From contig CAMOQW010000015.1 in NCBI GenBank assembly GCA_946623195.1, forward strand, positions 1 through 27,838: 27,838 nt of DNA, given 5' to 3'. Of this stretch, positions 13,829-21,737 are shown one piece after another. The stretch comes from an uncultured Prevotella sp. (GTDB lineage Bacteria; Bacteroidota; Bacteroidia; Bacteroidales; Bacteroidaceae). How positions within the stretch are numbered: the first letter of the stretch is position 1; every line of letters begins with the position of its first letter. Position numbers and translations under genes: made by a program. The notes beneath the pieces were generated by a model. It saw nothing but the letters and a program-made list of their open reading frames with translations, was not told the origin of the DNA and did no database searches.

Positions 13829-15499
13829 AAACTATTTCTACTGGCTGCCGCCCTGCCACTGATGGCCGGCGCGCAGTACAAATCGCAGGTGTGGTCGCCC
13901 GACAATGGCGACGGCACCTACACCAACCCCGTCATCAATGCCGACTACAGCGACCCCGACGTCTGCGTGGGGCCCTCCGGCGAAGACTACTACATGACGG
14001 CCAGCTCGTTCCAGTGTACGCCCGGACTGCCCATCCTGCACTCCCGCGACCTGGTGAACTGGCAGATAGTGGGCTATGCCCTGCGCAATCTCTACGAGGG
14101 CGACGCCCGGCTGCTGGAACACTTCAGCCAGCCCCGTCACGGTGCCGGCGTGTGGGCCCCCTCTATCCGCTTCCACGAGGGCCAGTACTACATCTACTGG
14201 GGCGACCCCGACTATGGCTGCTACATGGTGAAGACCAAAAATGGCGACCCGACCGGCGAGTGGGAGCAGCCCGTCTGCGTGATAGCCGGACAGGGCATCA
14301 TCGACACCACGCCGCTCTGGGACGACGACGGCCGCTGCTATCTGGTGAACGGATGGGCCAACTCGCGCTCCAAGTTTGCCTCTGTCTTGTGCGTGCGCGA
14401 ATTGAATAAGGAGGGCACGCAAGCCATCGGCGAACCCGTCATCGTGTTCGACGGCAACGGCACCGAGCACCGCACCTGCGAGGGCCCCAAGTTCTACAAG
14501 CGCGAGGGCTGGTATTGGATTATGTGTCCGGCAGGCGGCGTACCCACGGGCCATCAGCTGGCCATGCGCGCCAAGTCACCCTACGGACCCTATGAGCACA
14601 AAATCGTGCTGCAGCAGGGCAAAACAAAAATCAACGGCCCTCACCAGGGCGCTTGGGTGCACAACAAGTATGGTGAAGACTGGTTCCTGCACTTCCAGGA
14701 CAAGGAGGCCTATGGTCGCGTGGTGCACTTGAACCCCGTCGACTGGTCTACCGGATGGCCCGTCATGGGCAAGAAGGGTGAGCCCGTCACTACATACAAG
14801 AAGCCCCAGTCGTCCAGCAACGTCATCGTCAACCCCCAGGAGAGCGACGAGTTCAATTCGCCCCTGCTCGGCAAACAATGGCAGTGGCACGCCAACTACC
14901 ACCAGTTCTTCGGCATGCCCACCGCCTTTGGCACCATGCGCATCTATACCCATAAACTCAGCGAGGGCTGGAAAAACCTCTGGGAGGTGCCCAACATGCT
15001 GTTGCAGAAGACCCCTGCCGACGAGTTTACCGCTACCGCCAAGATGCGCTTCACGTCGAAAGCCGACGGACAGATGGGCGGCATCATCATGATGGGCCAC
15101 AACTACCAGGCTCTGGTGGTGCGCCGCGAGGGCCGGGAGTTCAAGCTCGTCATCCTCACCTGTCAGGATGCCGACCGTGGCAAGGCTCAGCAGGAGGAGG
15201 TGGTGGCTACGCTGAAGCCCACCGCCGAAGACCAGATAGACTATAAGCCCGGCATCCACGAAGACATCTACCTGCGCCTGCGCGTCACCAATGCCGAGGC
15301 CGGAGCAGCTCATGGCGGCAAACCCCTGGTCAGCTTCGCCTGGAGCCTGAACGGCAAGAAGTTCACCGACTGCGGTGGCCAGTACCAGATGAAGGAAGGC
15401 AAGTGGATAGGTGCCAAGTTCGGTTTCGTGGCCGTAGAGACCAACCCCAAGGTTGACAAGGGCTGGATAGATGCCGACTGGATTCGCGTCGGGAGGTAA
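13823..15499 (+). CDS. Secreted glycoside hydrolase family 43 (beta-xylosidase / arabinofuranosidase type)
   Basis: A 558-residue exported hydrolase. The start at 13823 is preferred over the in-frame ATG at 13793 because MRKLFLLAAALPLMAGAQ then begins directly with a signal peptide. The five-bladed propeller of GH43 covers about 25-320. Its three acidic residues are visible: Asp44 (general base) in NADYSDPDV, Asp161 in GIIDTTPLWDDDG and Glu220 (general acid) in CEGPKFYKREGWYW. A C-terminal concanavalin-like region (about 345-555, from ESDEFNSPLLGKQWQW to the end) is the accessory domain often found in GH43 xylosidases and arabinofuranosidases. The exact substrate cannot be read from sequence; plant hemicellulose side chains or xylo-oligosaccharides are likely. 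No SusC/SusD pair is adjacent, so this is not a complete polysaccharide-utilisation locus. Confidence 0.92.
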   Translation: MRKLFLLAAALPLMAGAQYKSQVWSPDNGDGTYTNPVINADYSDPDVCVGPSGEDYYMTASSFQCTPGLPILHSRDLVNWQIVGYALRNLYEGDARLLEHFSQPRHGAGVWAPSIRFHEGQYYIYWGDPDYGCYMVKTKNGDPTGEWEQPVCVIAGQGIIDTTPLWDDDGRCYLVNGWANSRSKFASVLCVRELNKEGTQAIGEPVIVFDGNGTEHRTCEGPKFYKREGWYWIMCPAGGVPTGHQLAMRAKSPYGPYEHKIVLQQGKTKINGPHQGAWVHNKYGEDWFLHFQDKEAYGRVVHLNPVDWSTGWPVMGKKGEPVTTYKKPQSSSNVIVNPQESDEFNSPLLGKQWQWHANYHQFFGMPTAFGTMRIYTHKLSEGWKNLWEVPNMLLQKTPADEFTATAKMRFTSKADGQMGGIIMMGHNYQALVVRREGREFKLVILTCQDADRGKAQQEEVVATLKPTAEDQIDYKPGIHEDIYLRLRVTNAEAGAAHGGKPLVSFAWSLNGKKFTDCGGQYQMKEGKWIGAKFGFVAVETNPKVDKGWIDADWIRVGR

Positions 15500-15518
15500 G
15501 TGACCGCGGAAAGATTTT

Positions 15519-15567
15519 TGTCGGTCGTTCAATGCCACTATATATATATGGCATTGAACGACCGACA
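15519..15567. repeat. 19-bp perfect inverted repeat with AT loop
   Basis: The arm GTCGGTCGTTCAATGCCA (15520-15537) is exactly complementary to 15549-15566, and the next outer pair (15519/15567) also matches. The loop of 11 bases is almost pure TA. It starts 20 bases after the GH43 stop and lies between convergent genes. Neither strand has a T-run right after the stem, so it is not a textbook intrinsic terminator. It could still stabilise or end transcripts from both sides, or be a mobile REP-like palindrome. Confidence 0.85.
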
Positions 15568-15590
15568 GGAATCCGCCACGAAAATCGACA

Positions 15591-15675
15591 AATTAACCCA
15601 GCCTTATTGCACAATAACCCGCCCTTATTGGAAAATAACCCTGCCTTATTGCGCAATAACCCGCCCTTATTGCGC
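15591..15675. repeat. Four-unit 21-bp tandem repeat between convergent genes
   Basis: Four units (15591-15612, 15613-15633, 15634-15654, 15655-15675) share the core AATAACCC-nGCC-TTATTG; the first has one extra base. The junction of adjacent units forms the palindrome TTATTGCGCAATAA (15647-15660). Although 21 is a multiple of three and reading frames stay open on both strands, no start context or homology supports a protein. Confidence 0.85.
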
Positions 15676-15718
15676 AGCCTTTCCTTTTCTCGTAGGGGAG
15701 TGGAAGGGTTGGGTGTCG

Positions 15719-16504
15719 TCAGCGGCAAAGGATGCCGGTGAAGATGCGCCCTGAGCGGATGCCGAGGCGACGGGCTGAGAAGTAGGTGTCGCAGGCTTTG
15801 TAAGTGCAGATGCCGCTCAGCCGGATGCGCTCTGCCCGCAACCCGCTGGCCAGGAGTTGCAGGCGGTTGCATTCAGGCAGGTCGATGTGCCACTTGGCAT
15901 ATTTTCTGCTGATGGTTGGCATGTCGAAACCGGCAACGGCGAAGGCATCGTAGACCTCCTGGCCCACCTCGAAGCTGTCAAGGCTGATGCCGGGACCTAT
16001 CTGTGCCGTGAGGTCGGCGGGCCGTGTGCCGTAGGTGGCCGACATGGCCCTTACAGCCTGCTGGACTATGCGCGCCACGGTGCCCCGCCAGCCTGCATGA
16101 ATGGCGCAGATGGCGCGGTGCAGCGGGTCGTGGAGTAGGAGTGGGATGCAGTCGGCCGTGCTCACCCCGATACATACGCCCGGCAGGTTGGTCATTAGCG
16201 CGTCAATACCCTCTAATGCCGTCTGTCGCTCAGCCTGGGGCAGAGCCATGAATGCCTCGTCGATGCAGGCCATGCGGGTCTGGTGGGTCTGGTGGGGCAT
16301 CACAAGGCGGTCGCCGCTGATGCCTAACAGCTGGCACAATGCCTCGCGGTTGGCAGCCATGTGCCCTTCGTCGTCACCACAGTAGGGGTTGATGTTCAAA
16401 GAGGCATAGTTGCCCGTGCTGCATCCGCCCTGACGGGTGGTGCTGAAGGCCACCACGTCGGGTGCCATATCATAATAGGAAAGAACCAAGAGACTCTCGG
16501 GCAT
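15719..16504 (-). CDS. pgeF: PgeF/YfiH-type laccase-domain protein (purine nucleoside phosphorylase family)
   Basis: A 261-residue protein. The start at 16504 gives MPESLLVLSYYDM, matching the usual family length of about 240-270. The upstream extension of the open frame to 16933 lies antiparallel-free within the preceding gene and has no homology-like character. Zinc-ligand motifs are all present: HQTH (His71), STADC (Cys119) and HAGWRGT (His136), together with FSTTRQGGCS and IGPGISLDSFEVG. The family is known for zinc-dependent purine nucleoside phosphorylase/adenosine deaminase activity, and Escherichia coli YfiH is implicated in keeping peptidoglycan precursor composition correct. It starts 5 bases after the stop of the LolA-like gene and is the last gene of the malic enzyme operon. 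Confidence 0.9.
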   Translation of the reverse strand: MPESLLVLSYYDMAPDVVAFSTTRQGGCSTGNYASLNINPYCGDDEGHMAANREALCQLLGISGDRLVMPHQTHQTRMACIDEAFMALPQAERQTALEGIDALMTNLPGVCIGVSTADCIPLLLHDPLHRAICAIHAGWRGTVARIVQQAVRAMSATYGTRPADLTAQIGPGISLDSFEVGQEVYDAFAVAGFDMPTISRKYAKWHIDLPECNRLQLLASGLRAERIRLSGICTYKACDTYFSARRLGIRSGRIFTGILCR

Positions 16505-16509
16505 GGGGC

Positions 16510-17130
16510 TTACCGTTTGTCGATGAATTCGCAGTTTCTGTATTGTTCGCGGGGGAAATGAAACAGGTTGTCGCTGATGCCGCCGGCCTTGAAATTGCTG
16601 ATCTTGATGGTGGTATGGAAGATGCCCACCTTGATGCGGATGCTCAGCGGGTGGCGGGTCTTCTTGTCTATCAGCACGCGGGCCTCCTTGATGCCCTTCA
16701 CGCCTTTCTTGGCCTTCAGCGTGATGTTGTAGCCCTTGCTGGAGTCCTTGATGCTGTACTTGTAGTTGTCGGGCTCGAACTTGAACTTGGTGGCATACTT
16801 GTCGCGCTCCTCGGAGTGGGCGTTGTAGACGGTCACCGTGTTCTTCTTGCGCTCGTAGCGATAGTAGGTCACGTCGTCGTTCCAGGCCGTATAGCGCTCG
16901 TCGGTAAACTTGCTCTTCTTGCCCTTGGTCCATATCGTGCCCTCCGTCTTGTAGATGCCGATGATGTTCACCTTGTAGTGCAGCGAAGCCCCTTCGTTGC
17001 CATACACCTTATTATATATGTCCATGAACATGCGGCGCGCCTGCTGCTCGTTGGGCGTCAGGTGGTCCTCGCCATGCACGGCCAATGTTGCCAGCAATGC
17101 CAGCATGATTAGTTGTATCTTCCTCATCAT
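16510..17130 (-). CDS. LolA-like periplasmic protein
   Basis: A 206-residue exported protein. A signal peptide MMRKIQLIMLALLATLAVHG is followed by a mature domain with alternating beta strands, rich in Lys and aromatic residues (GTIWTKGKKSKF, TAWNDDVTYYRYERKKNTVTVY, YNITLKAKKG, VLIDKKTRHPLSIRI, HTTIKISNFKAG). This is the pattern of outer-membrane lipoprotein carrier LolA-like folds, where strands form an open barrel for lipid. It lacks close resemblance to proteobacterial LolA, so the role in lipoprotein transport is an inference. The start could equally be the second ATG at 17127. It lies 6 bases after the malic enzyme stop and 5 bases before pgeF. Confidence 0.75.
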   Translation of the reverse strand: MMRKIQLIMLALLATLAVHGEDHLTPNEQQARRMFMDIYNKVYGNEGASLHYKVNIIGIYKTEGTIWTKGKKSKFTDERYTAWNDDVTYYRYERKKNTVTVYNAHSEERDKYATKFKFEPDNYKYSIKDSSKGYNITLKAKKGVKGIKEARVLIDKKTRHPLSIRIKVGIFHTTIKISNFKAGGISDNLFHFPREQYRNCEFIDKR

Positions 17131-17136
17131 GACGGT

Positions 17137-19449
17137 TTATCTGACGTTGGCGGCAGCGCTGCTGATGCGGTTCTTCACCTTTTCCACGTAGGCATCGATG
17201 ACGGCCACGGCCACGATGTTGACGACGTCGCGGACGGAGGCGCCGAAGTCGATGAAGTGGATGGCCTTGTTCAGACCCATCTGGATGGGGCCGATGATTT
17301 CCACGTCGGCATCGAGCATCTGCAGCATCTTGTAGCTGGAGCGCGCTGAGGTCAGGTTAGGGAACACGAGGGTGTTGACATCCTTGCCCTTGACGCGTGT
17401 GAAGGGGTATTGCTCGTCGCGCAGCTCGCGGTCGAGGGCAAAGCCCAGCTGCATCTCGCCGTCGATGGCCAGGTCGGGGTATAGCTGCTGCATCTTCTCT
17501 GTGGCATAGCGCACCTTGTGGGCACCGTCGCTCTGTGAGGAGCCGAAGTTGGAGTGGCTGATCATGGAGATGACAGGCTTCTCGTTGAAGAATCGCACGC
17601 TGGTGGCTGCCAGCTTGGCGATGTCGACGAGGGTGTCGGTGTCGGGATTCTCGTTGACCATCGTGTCGGCGATGTAGAGCGTGCCCTTGGGGGAGTTGAT
17701 GATGTGCATGGCTCCGAAGTGCTTATACTCAGGACGGATGCCGATGACCTCGTTGACCACTTTGATGGTGTTAGAATACTTGGTATAGAGGCCGGTGATG
17801 AAGGCGTCGGCTTCTCCGGTCTCTACCATCATCATGCCGAAGTAGTTGCGCTCGAACATCTTGTCGTTGGCTTCCTGGAAGGTGTAGCCGTCGCGCTGGC
17901 GCTTCTCGGTCAGGATGCGGGCATAGCGCTCGCGGCGCTCCTGCTCTGACGGATGGCGCAGGTTGACAATCTCGATGCCCTCCAGGTTGAGGTCGAGCTG
18001 GCGGGCCATCTTCTCTATCACCTCGTCGTTGCCCAGCAGCACGGGGTGGCAGATGCCCTCGGCCCTGGCCTGTACGGCGGCCTTGAGCATGGTGGGGTGG
18101 ACGGCTTCGGCAAAGACGACGCGCTGCGGATGGGCAGCAGCGGTGGCATAGAGTTTCTGGGTGAGCTTGGTCTCCTGGCCCAGCAGCACGGAGAGCGAGT
18201 TCTTGTATTCCTCCCAGTCAGTGATGTGCTTGCGGGCCACACCGCTGTCGATGGCGGCCTTGGCCACGGCGGCGCTCACCTCGGAGATGAGGCGCGGGTC
18301 GACGGGCTTGGGAATGAAGTAGTCGCGGCCGAAGTGCAGGTTGTTCACCTTGTAGACATCGTTCACGACATCGGGCACGGGCTGCTTGGCCAGGTCGGCA
18401 ATGGCATGTACGGCAGCCAGCTTCATCTCCTCGTTGATGGCTGTGGCGTGCACGTCCAGGGCGCCGCGGAAGATGTATGGGAAGCCGATGACGTTGTTGA
18501 TCTGGTTGGGATAGTCGGTGCGCCCGGTCGACATGAGCACGTCGGGGCGGGCCTCCATGGCGTCCTCGTAGGAAATTTCGGGAACGGGGTTGGCCAGTGC
18601 AAAGATGATGGGGCTGGGGGCCATGGCGCGTACCATGTCCTTGGTGAGCACGTTGCCCTTGGAGAGACCCACGAAGACGTCGGCACCGCGTACGGCTTCC
18701 TCCAGCGTGCTGACATCGCGGCGGTCGGTGGCAAAGAATCGCTTCTGTTCGTTCAGCCCTTCGCGGTCGCTGCGGATGACGCCCTTGGAGTCGAGCATCA
18801 GGATGTTCTCCTTCTGGGCACCGAGGGCCATGTAGAGCTTGGTGCACGAGATGGCGGCGGCACCGGCACCGTTGACCACGATCTTTACCTGACGGATGTC
18901 CTTGCCGACGACCTCCAGGGCATTCTTCAGTCCGGCGGCCGAAATGATGGCCGTGCCGTGCTGGTCGTCGTGCATCACGGGGATGTCGAGGGTGCGCTTC
19001 AAGCGGTCCTCAATATAGAAGCATTCGGGGGCCTTGATGTCTTCCAGGTTGATGCCGCCGAAAGTGGGGGCTATGCGCTCGACGGCTTCGCAGAACTTCT
19101 CGGGGTCTTTCTCGTCGACCTCGATGTCGAACACGTCGATGCCGCCATATATCTTGAACAGCAGACCCTTGCCTTCCATGACGGGCTTGCCGCTCATGGC
19201 TCCGATGTCGCCTAAACCCAATACGGCTGTACCGTTGCTGATGACGGCCACCAGATTGCCCTTGTCGGTATAGCGGTAGGCATCCTCCGGGTTCTGCTGA
19301 ATCTCCAGACAGGGATAAGCTACGCCTGGCGAGTAAGCCAGCGAGAGGTCGGTTTGTGTACGATAGGCCTTGGTGGGCTTCACTTCAATCTTGCCGGGAC
19401 GTCCTGTCTCATGATACTGCAGGGCGGCTTCCTTAGAAATCTTTACCAT
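17137..19449 (-). CDS. maeB: NADP-dependent malic enzyme fused to a phosphotransacetylase domain
   Basis: A 770-residue two-domain protein of the MaeB type. The start at 19449 ([14 protein letters not shown]) is chosen because the longer frame to 19497 begins with TTG and overlaps the predicted -7 box. The malic enzyme half (about 1-410) has [35 protein letters not shown] and the dinucleotide-binding [11 protein letters not shown], plus ALANPVPEI and [12 protein letters not shown]. It decarboxylates malate oxidatively to pyruvate. The C-terminal half (about 425-760) resembles phosphate acetyltransferase ([36 protein letters not shown]). In characterised MaeB enzymes this domain is regulatory and binds acetyl-CoA rather than being an active transferase. 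It leads an operon with the LolA-like gene and pgeF. Confidence 0.95.
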   Translation of the reverse strand: MVKISKEAALQYHETGRPGKIEVKPTKAYRTQTDLSLAYSPGVAYPCLEIQQNPEDAYRYTDKGNLVAVISNGTAVLGLGDIGAMSGKPVMEGKGLLFKIYGGIDVFDIEVDEKDPEKFCEAVERIAPTFGGINLEDIKAPECFYIEDRLKRTLDIPVMHDDQHGTAIISAAGLKNALEVVGKDIRQVKIVVNGAGAAAISCTKLYMALGAQKENILMLDSKGVIRSDREGLNEQKRFFATDRRDVSTLEEAVRGADVFVGLSKGNVLTKDMVRAMAPSPIIFALANPVPEISYEDAMEARPDVLMSTGRTDYPNQINNVIGFPYIFRGALDVHATAINEEMKLAAVHAIADLAKQPVPDVVNDVYKVNNLHFGRDYFIPKPVDPRLISEVSAAVAKAAIDSGVARKHITDWEEYKNSLSVLLGQETKLTQKLYATAAAHPQRVVFAEAVHPTMLKAAVQARAEGICHPVLLGNDEVIEKMARQLDLNLEGIEIVNLRHPSEQERRERYARILTEKRQRDGYTFQEANDKMFERNYFGMMMVETGEADAFITGLYTKYSNTIKVVNEVIGIRPEYKHFGAMHIINSPKGTLYIADTMVNENPDTDTLVDIAKLAATSVRFFNEKPVISMISHSNFGSSQSDGAHKVRYATEKMQQLYPDLAIDGEMQLGFALDRELRDEQYPFTRVKGKDVNTLVFPNLTSARSSYKMLQMLDADVEIIGPIQMGLNKAIHFIDFGASVRDVVNIVAVAVIDAYVEKVKNRISSAAANVR

Positions 19450-19494
19450 ATCAAAAAAGCGTGTTGTTATGTCTTTGTTTTCTTTTCCGAGGTG

Positions 19495-19502
19495 CAAAAT
19501 TA
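19495..19502 (-). promoter_or_regulatory. -7 element for maeB operon
   Basis: On the minus strand TAATTTTG matches the Bacteroidetes -7 consensus, about 46 bases before the ATG at 19449. No clear TTTG is present at the expected -33 position, which would suit a promoter needing an activator. It lies back to back with the regulator's own -7 box 43 bases away. Confidence 0.55.
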
Positions 19503-19545
19503 CGAAAAAGCCACGGAAAACCTGCCTTTTTTAGCAACTTTTTAG

Positions 19546-19553
19546 TAACTTTG
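19546..19553 (+). promoter_or_regulatory. -7 element for the TetR-type regulator
   Basis: TAACTTTG matches TAnnTTTG and lies 18 bases before the ATG at 19572, implying a very short leader. The -33 region is weak. The spacing between this and the divergent maeB box would let one bound regulator cover both promoters. Confidence 0.55.
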
Positions 19554-19571
19554 CACCGAAATTTAATACTT

Positions 19572-20189
19572 ATGCAGGAAATAAAGGAAACCACATCGTA
19601 TCGTCAGGCGCTCAAGACGCGCATTCTGGATACGGCCATACGGGCCTTTGCGACCCGTGGCGTTCGTGCCGTCAAGATGGACGACGTGGCCCAGATGATG
19701 GGTATTTCGAAGCGTACCCTCTACGAAATCTACAAAGACAAGGAGACGCTGCTCTATCAGGGCATCATGAAGTATGACCGCGAGAAGAGGGAGCAGATGC
19801 GGCTGTATGCCGAGTCGCACAACGTGATGGACGTCATACTGCATGCCTATCGCTTGAAGGCGGAGGAGACACAGCATGTCTGTACACAGTTCTACCTGGA
19901 CATCCAGAAGTATCCGCATGTGGTTGACTACATCAACAGAAACCGGGAGAGCACGTTTGTCTATTTCCGTGACTTCCTGCTGCGCGGCGTGCAGGAAGGC
20001 TATTTCCGCAAGGATGTCAACTACGACTTGCTGCCCCACCTGTTTGATGCCGTAGGGAAGTATCTGGCTGATATGCAGCTTTTTGAAAAGTATGACTTCA
20101 AGGAACTGTTCGCCACTCTGCTGCTGGTTCCCCTTCGCGGATTCTGTACGAAGAAGGGCCTGCAAGTGCTGGAGAAAGCAGAGTTTTAA
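19572..20189 (+). CDS. TetR/AcrR-family transcriptional regulator
   Basis: A 205-residue regulator. The start at 19572 (MQEIKETTSYRQ) is used because the longer frame runs back through the promoter region. The N-terminal DNA-binding domain (about 12-62) shows LDTAIRAFATRGVRAVKMDDVAQMMG up to the recognition helix ISKRTLYEIYKDKETLL, the standard TetR pattern. The C-terminal ligand-binding half (about 65-205) is helical and not recognisable to a specific effector. It is transcribed away from the maeB operon, so autoregulation and control of maeB are reasonable but unproven. Its stop codon overlaps by 2 bases that of the convergent cytidine deaminase gene. Confidence 0.92.
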   Translation: MQEIKETTSYRQALKTRILDTAIRAFATRGVRAVKMDDVAQMMGISKRTLYEIYKDKETLLYQGIMKYDREKREQMRLYAESHNVMDVILHAYRLKAEETQHVCTQFYLDIQKYPHVVDYINRNRESTFVYFRDFLLRGVQEGYFRKDVNYDLLPHLFDAVGKYLADMQLFEKYDFKELFATLLLVPLRGFCTKKGLQVLEKAEF

Positions 20190-20659
20190 AATTCCGTGAA
20201 TGATAGTGGCATAAGCTTGCTGATGCCGTCGACGATGTAGACGTGGCGCTGGCCGTAGAGCAGGATTCGGACGGGATGCTTGAAGCGCGTCTCCGTCTCG
20301 ATGAGTACTTGTCGGCAGGTGCCGCACGGGGTGACGGGGTCGCTGAGCAGTTCGCCCTGTTCGTTGCGGGCTGCTATGGCCATCATCACGACGGGCTGGT
20401 CGGGATAGTTGGCTCCGGCAGCAAAGAGGGCCGTACGCTCGGCACATAGGCCGGCGGGGAAGGCGGCGTTCTCCTGGTTGCATCCGATGAACGTCATGCC
20501 GTTGCGCAGCAGCAGGGCGGCACCGACGTGAAAGCGTGAGTAGGGGGCATAGGAACGGCTGGTGGCGTCGATGGCCTGCTGCACGAGTGAACGTTCCGCT
20601 TCGGTCAATTCCGACAGCTGTGCGACGTGAATTGTCGATTTCAGTACTAAATCTTCCAT
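20186..20659 (-). CDS. cdd: Cytidine deaminase
   Basis: A 157-residue enzyme that deaminates cytidine and deoxycytidine to the uridine nucleosides in pyrimidine salvage. The start at 20659 (MEDLVLKSTIHV) sits about 13 bases after the predicted transcription start; the longer open frame to 20731 runs through the promoter and is rejected. Motifs of the homotetrameric class are present: YAPYSRFHVGAAL (substrate loop, 37-49), CAERTALF with zinc ligand Cys72 and catalytic Glu74, and PCGTCRQ with zinc ligands Cys112 and Cys115. No signal peptide is present. It is transcribed alone, divergent from the glucosaminidase gene. Confidence 0.94.
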   Translation of the reverse strand: MEDLVLKSTIHVAQLSELTEAERSLVQQAIDATSRSYAPYSRFHVGAALLLRNGMTFIGCNQENAAFPAGLCAERTALFAAGANYPDQPVVMMAIAARNEQGELLSDPVTPCGTCRQVLIETETRFKHPVRILLYGQRHVYIVDGISKLMPLSFTEF

Positions 20660-20674
20660 ATTATTCCGATTTCT

Positions 20675-20706
20675 GTTGCAAATATAATTATTTTTCCTTA
20701 CTTTTG
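20675..20706 (+). promoter_or_regulatory. Promoter of the glucosaminidase/LysM gene
   Basis: GTTG (20675-20678), a spacer of exactly 20 bases and TACTTTTG (20699-20706) form a full Bacteroidetes promoter. The leader before the ATG at 20730 would be about 17 bases. The element is interlocked with the opposing cdd promoter. Confidence 0.75.
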
Positions 20707-20710
20707 CAAA
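20679..20710 (-). promoter_or_regulatory. Promoter of the cytidine deaminase gene
   Basis: On the minus strand TTTG (20710-20707), a spacer of exactly 20 bases and TATATTTG (20686-20679) form a full promoter. Each of its boxes abuts a box of the opposing promoter, so RNA polymerase cannot occupy both at once. Confidence 0.75.
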
Positions 20711-20729
20711 CCAAAAGCATTTTTTTTTC

Positions 20730-21635
20730 ATGAAACGGTATATATTCGTCTTTCTGGTGGCTGTATGCGGCGGCCTGGATGCTGCGGCACAGCATGTGGT
20801 CTGGAACCAGCGGTACCAGGAGTATTTCGACCTTTACAAGGATGTGGCTATCGAACAGCAGCACAAGTATGGCATTCCGGCCAGCATTACCCTGGCGCAG
20901 GGGGTATTGGAGTCGGGGGCCGGGAGCAGCGAGCTGACGCGCAGGTCGAACAACCACTTCGGCATCAAGTGTCATGGCTGGAAGGGGCGTACGTCCTATC
21001 ACGATGACGATGAGCGGGGCGAGTGCTTCAGGGCTTACGACAATGCCTACGACAGCTTTGTTGACCATTCGGAATTCCTGCGCGGCAGTCAGCGCTACAG
21101 CCGGCTGTTCAAGCTGAAGACGACCGACTATAAGGGTTGGGCAAAAGGGCTGAAGGCCTGCGGCTATGCCACCAGTCCTACTTATGCCCGGCGGCTGATA
21201 GAGATTATCCAAGTCTACAAGCTGGACCGCTACGACAAGGCCAGGCATTACGACAAATACCAGCTGGAGCAGGCCCGCCATCAGGGCATATTGCGCCGGG
21301 TGTATCACTTTAACGACAACTACTACGTGGTGGCCCGACGCGGCGATACGTTCCGCACGGTGGCTGAGGACATGGACATGTCGTACCGCAAGTTGGCCAA
21401 GTATAACGAGCGCGACAAGGATGATGCCCTCGAGGAGGGTGAGTTCGTGTGGCTGAAGAAGAAGCGCCGCAAGGCTCCCAAGGACTACAAGGGCCGTCTG
21501 CACTACGTCCGTGACGGCGAGTCGATGTACCTGATAGCCCAGAAATACGGCATCCGACTGCGCAACCTGTATAAGTTGAACGACTTGTCGCCCGACTATG
21601 TCATCCGTGTGGGCGATGGTCTCCGACTGCGGTAA
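20730..21635 (+). CDS. Secreted glucosaminidase (GH73-type) with two LysM domains
   Basis: A 301-residue exported cell-wall hydrolase. A signal peptide (1-20, ending AAAQ) is followed by a mannosyl-glycoprotein endo-beta-N-acetylglucosaminidase-like domain (about 30-165). The likely catalytic Glu61 is in ITLAQGVLESGAG, and SNNHFGIKCHGWKG, FRAYDNAYDSFVDHSEFL and the CGYATSPTYARRLIEII end are typical of the family. Two C-terminal LysM motifs (about 205-253 and 257-301; HYVRDGESMYLIAQKYGI is the clearer one) would bind peptidoglycan. The enzyme likely cuts the glycan strand during wall remodelling or cell separation. It has its own promoter and the rnf operon begins about 70 bases downstream. 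Confidence 0.93.
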   Translation: MKRYIFVFLVAVCGGLDAAAQHVVWNQRYQEYFDLYKDVAIEQQHKYGIPASITLAQGVLESGAGSSELTRRSNNHFGIKCHGWKGRTSYHDDDERGECFRAYDNAYDSFVDHSEFLRGSQRYSRLFKLKTTDYKGWAKGLKACGYATSPTYARRLIEIIQVYKLDRYDKARHYDKYQLEQARHQGILRRVYHFNDNYYVVARRGDTFRTVAEDMDMSYRKLAKYNERDKDDALEEGEFVWLKKKRRKAPKDYKGRLHYVRDGESMYLIAQKYGIRLRNLYKLNDLSPDYVIRVGDGLRLR

Positions 21636-21703
21636 ACTGCAAACGATTACGGTTATTTTCTGAAAAAAAACACATTTCCTACGCAGGATTGCGAATTTTT
21701 TAC

Positions 21704-21711
21704 TACCTTTG
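21704..21711 (+). promoter_or_regulatory. -7 element for the rseC-rnf operon
   Basis: TACCTTTG matches TAnnTTTG and is followed by GCA, as at other promoters here. It lies 27 bases before the ATG at 21738. No good -33 TTG is found at 19-21 bases upstream. The leader includes two copies of TTGCAAACT-like sequence (around 21715 and 21729) of unknown meaning. Confidence 0.5.
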
Positions 21712-21737
21712 CATTTGCAAACTCGAGATTGCAAACT

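Noticed and set aside
12798..13859. 353-residue minus-strand open frame
   Set aside because: It is antisense to the ATP-grasp-like gene in very GC-rich DNA, where long shadow frames are expected.
15519..15567. Insertion-sequence terminal inverted repeats or a standard terminator
   Set aside because: Only 11 bases lie between the arms, there is no transposase or target duplication, and neither side has a T-run. I keep it as an unexplained palindrome.
15500..15872. Small repeat-containing proteins across the 21-bp array on either strand
   Set aside because: The frames are open only because the unit is a multiple of three. They span a palindrome and the neighbouring coding regions, without credible starts.
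16505..16933. Longer N-terminus for the laccase-domain protein
   Set aside because: It overlaps the LolA-like gene in another frame, is low-complexity Gln/Arg-rich, and would make the protein 404 residues instead of the usual 260.
17953..19215. 420-residue plus-strand open frame
   Set aside because: It is a GC-rich shadow opposite maeB, with Gly/Val/His/Asp-biased composition and no domain.
19450..19497. Longer N-terminus for the malic enzyme
   Set aside because: The extension starts with TTG, overlaps the TAATTTTG promoter box and lacks family resemblance; [14 protein letters not shown] fits as the start.
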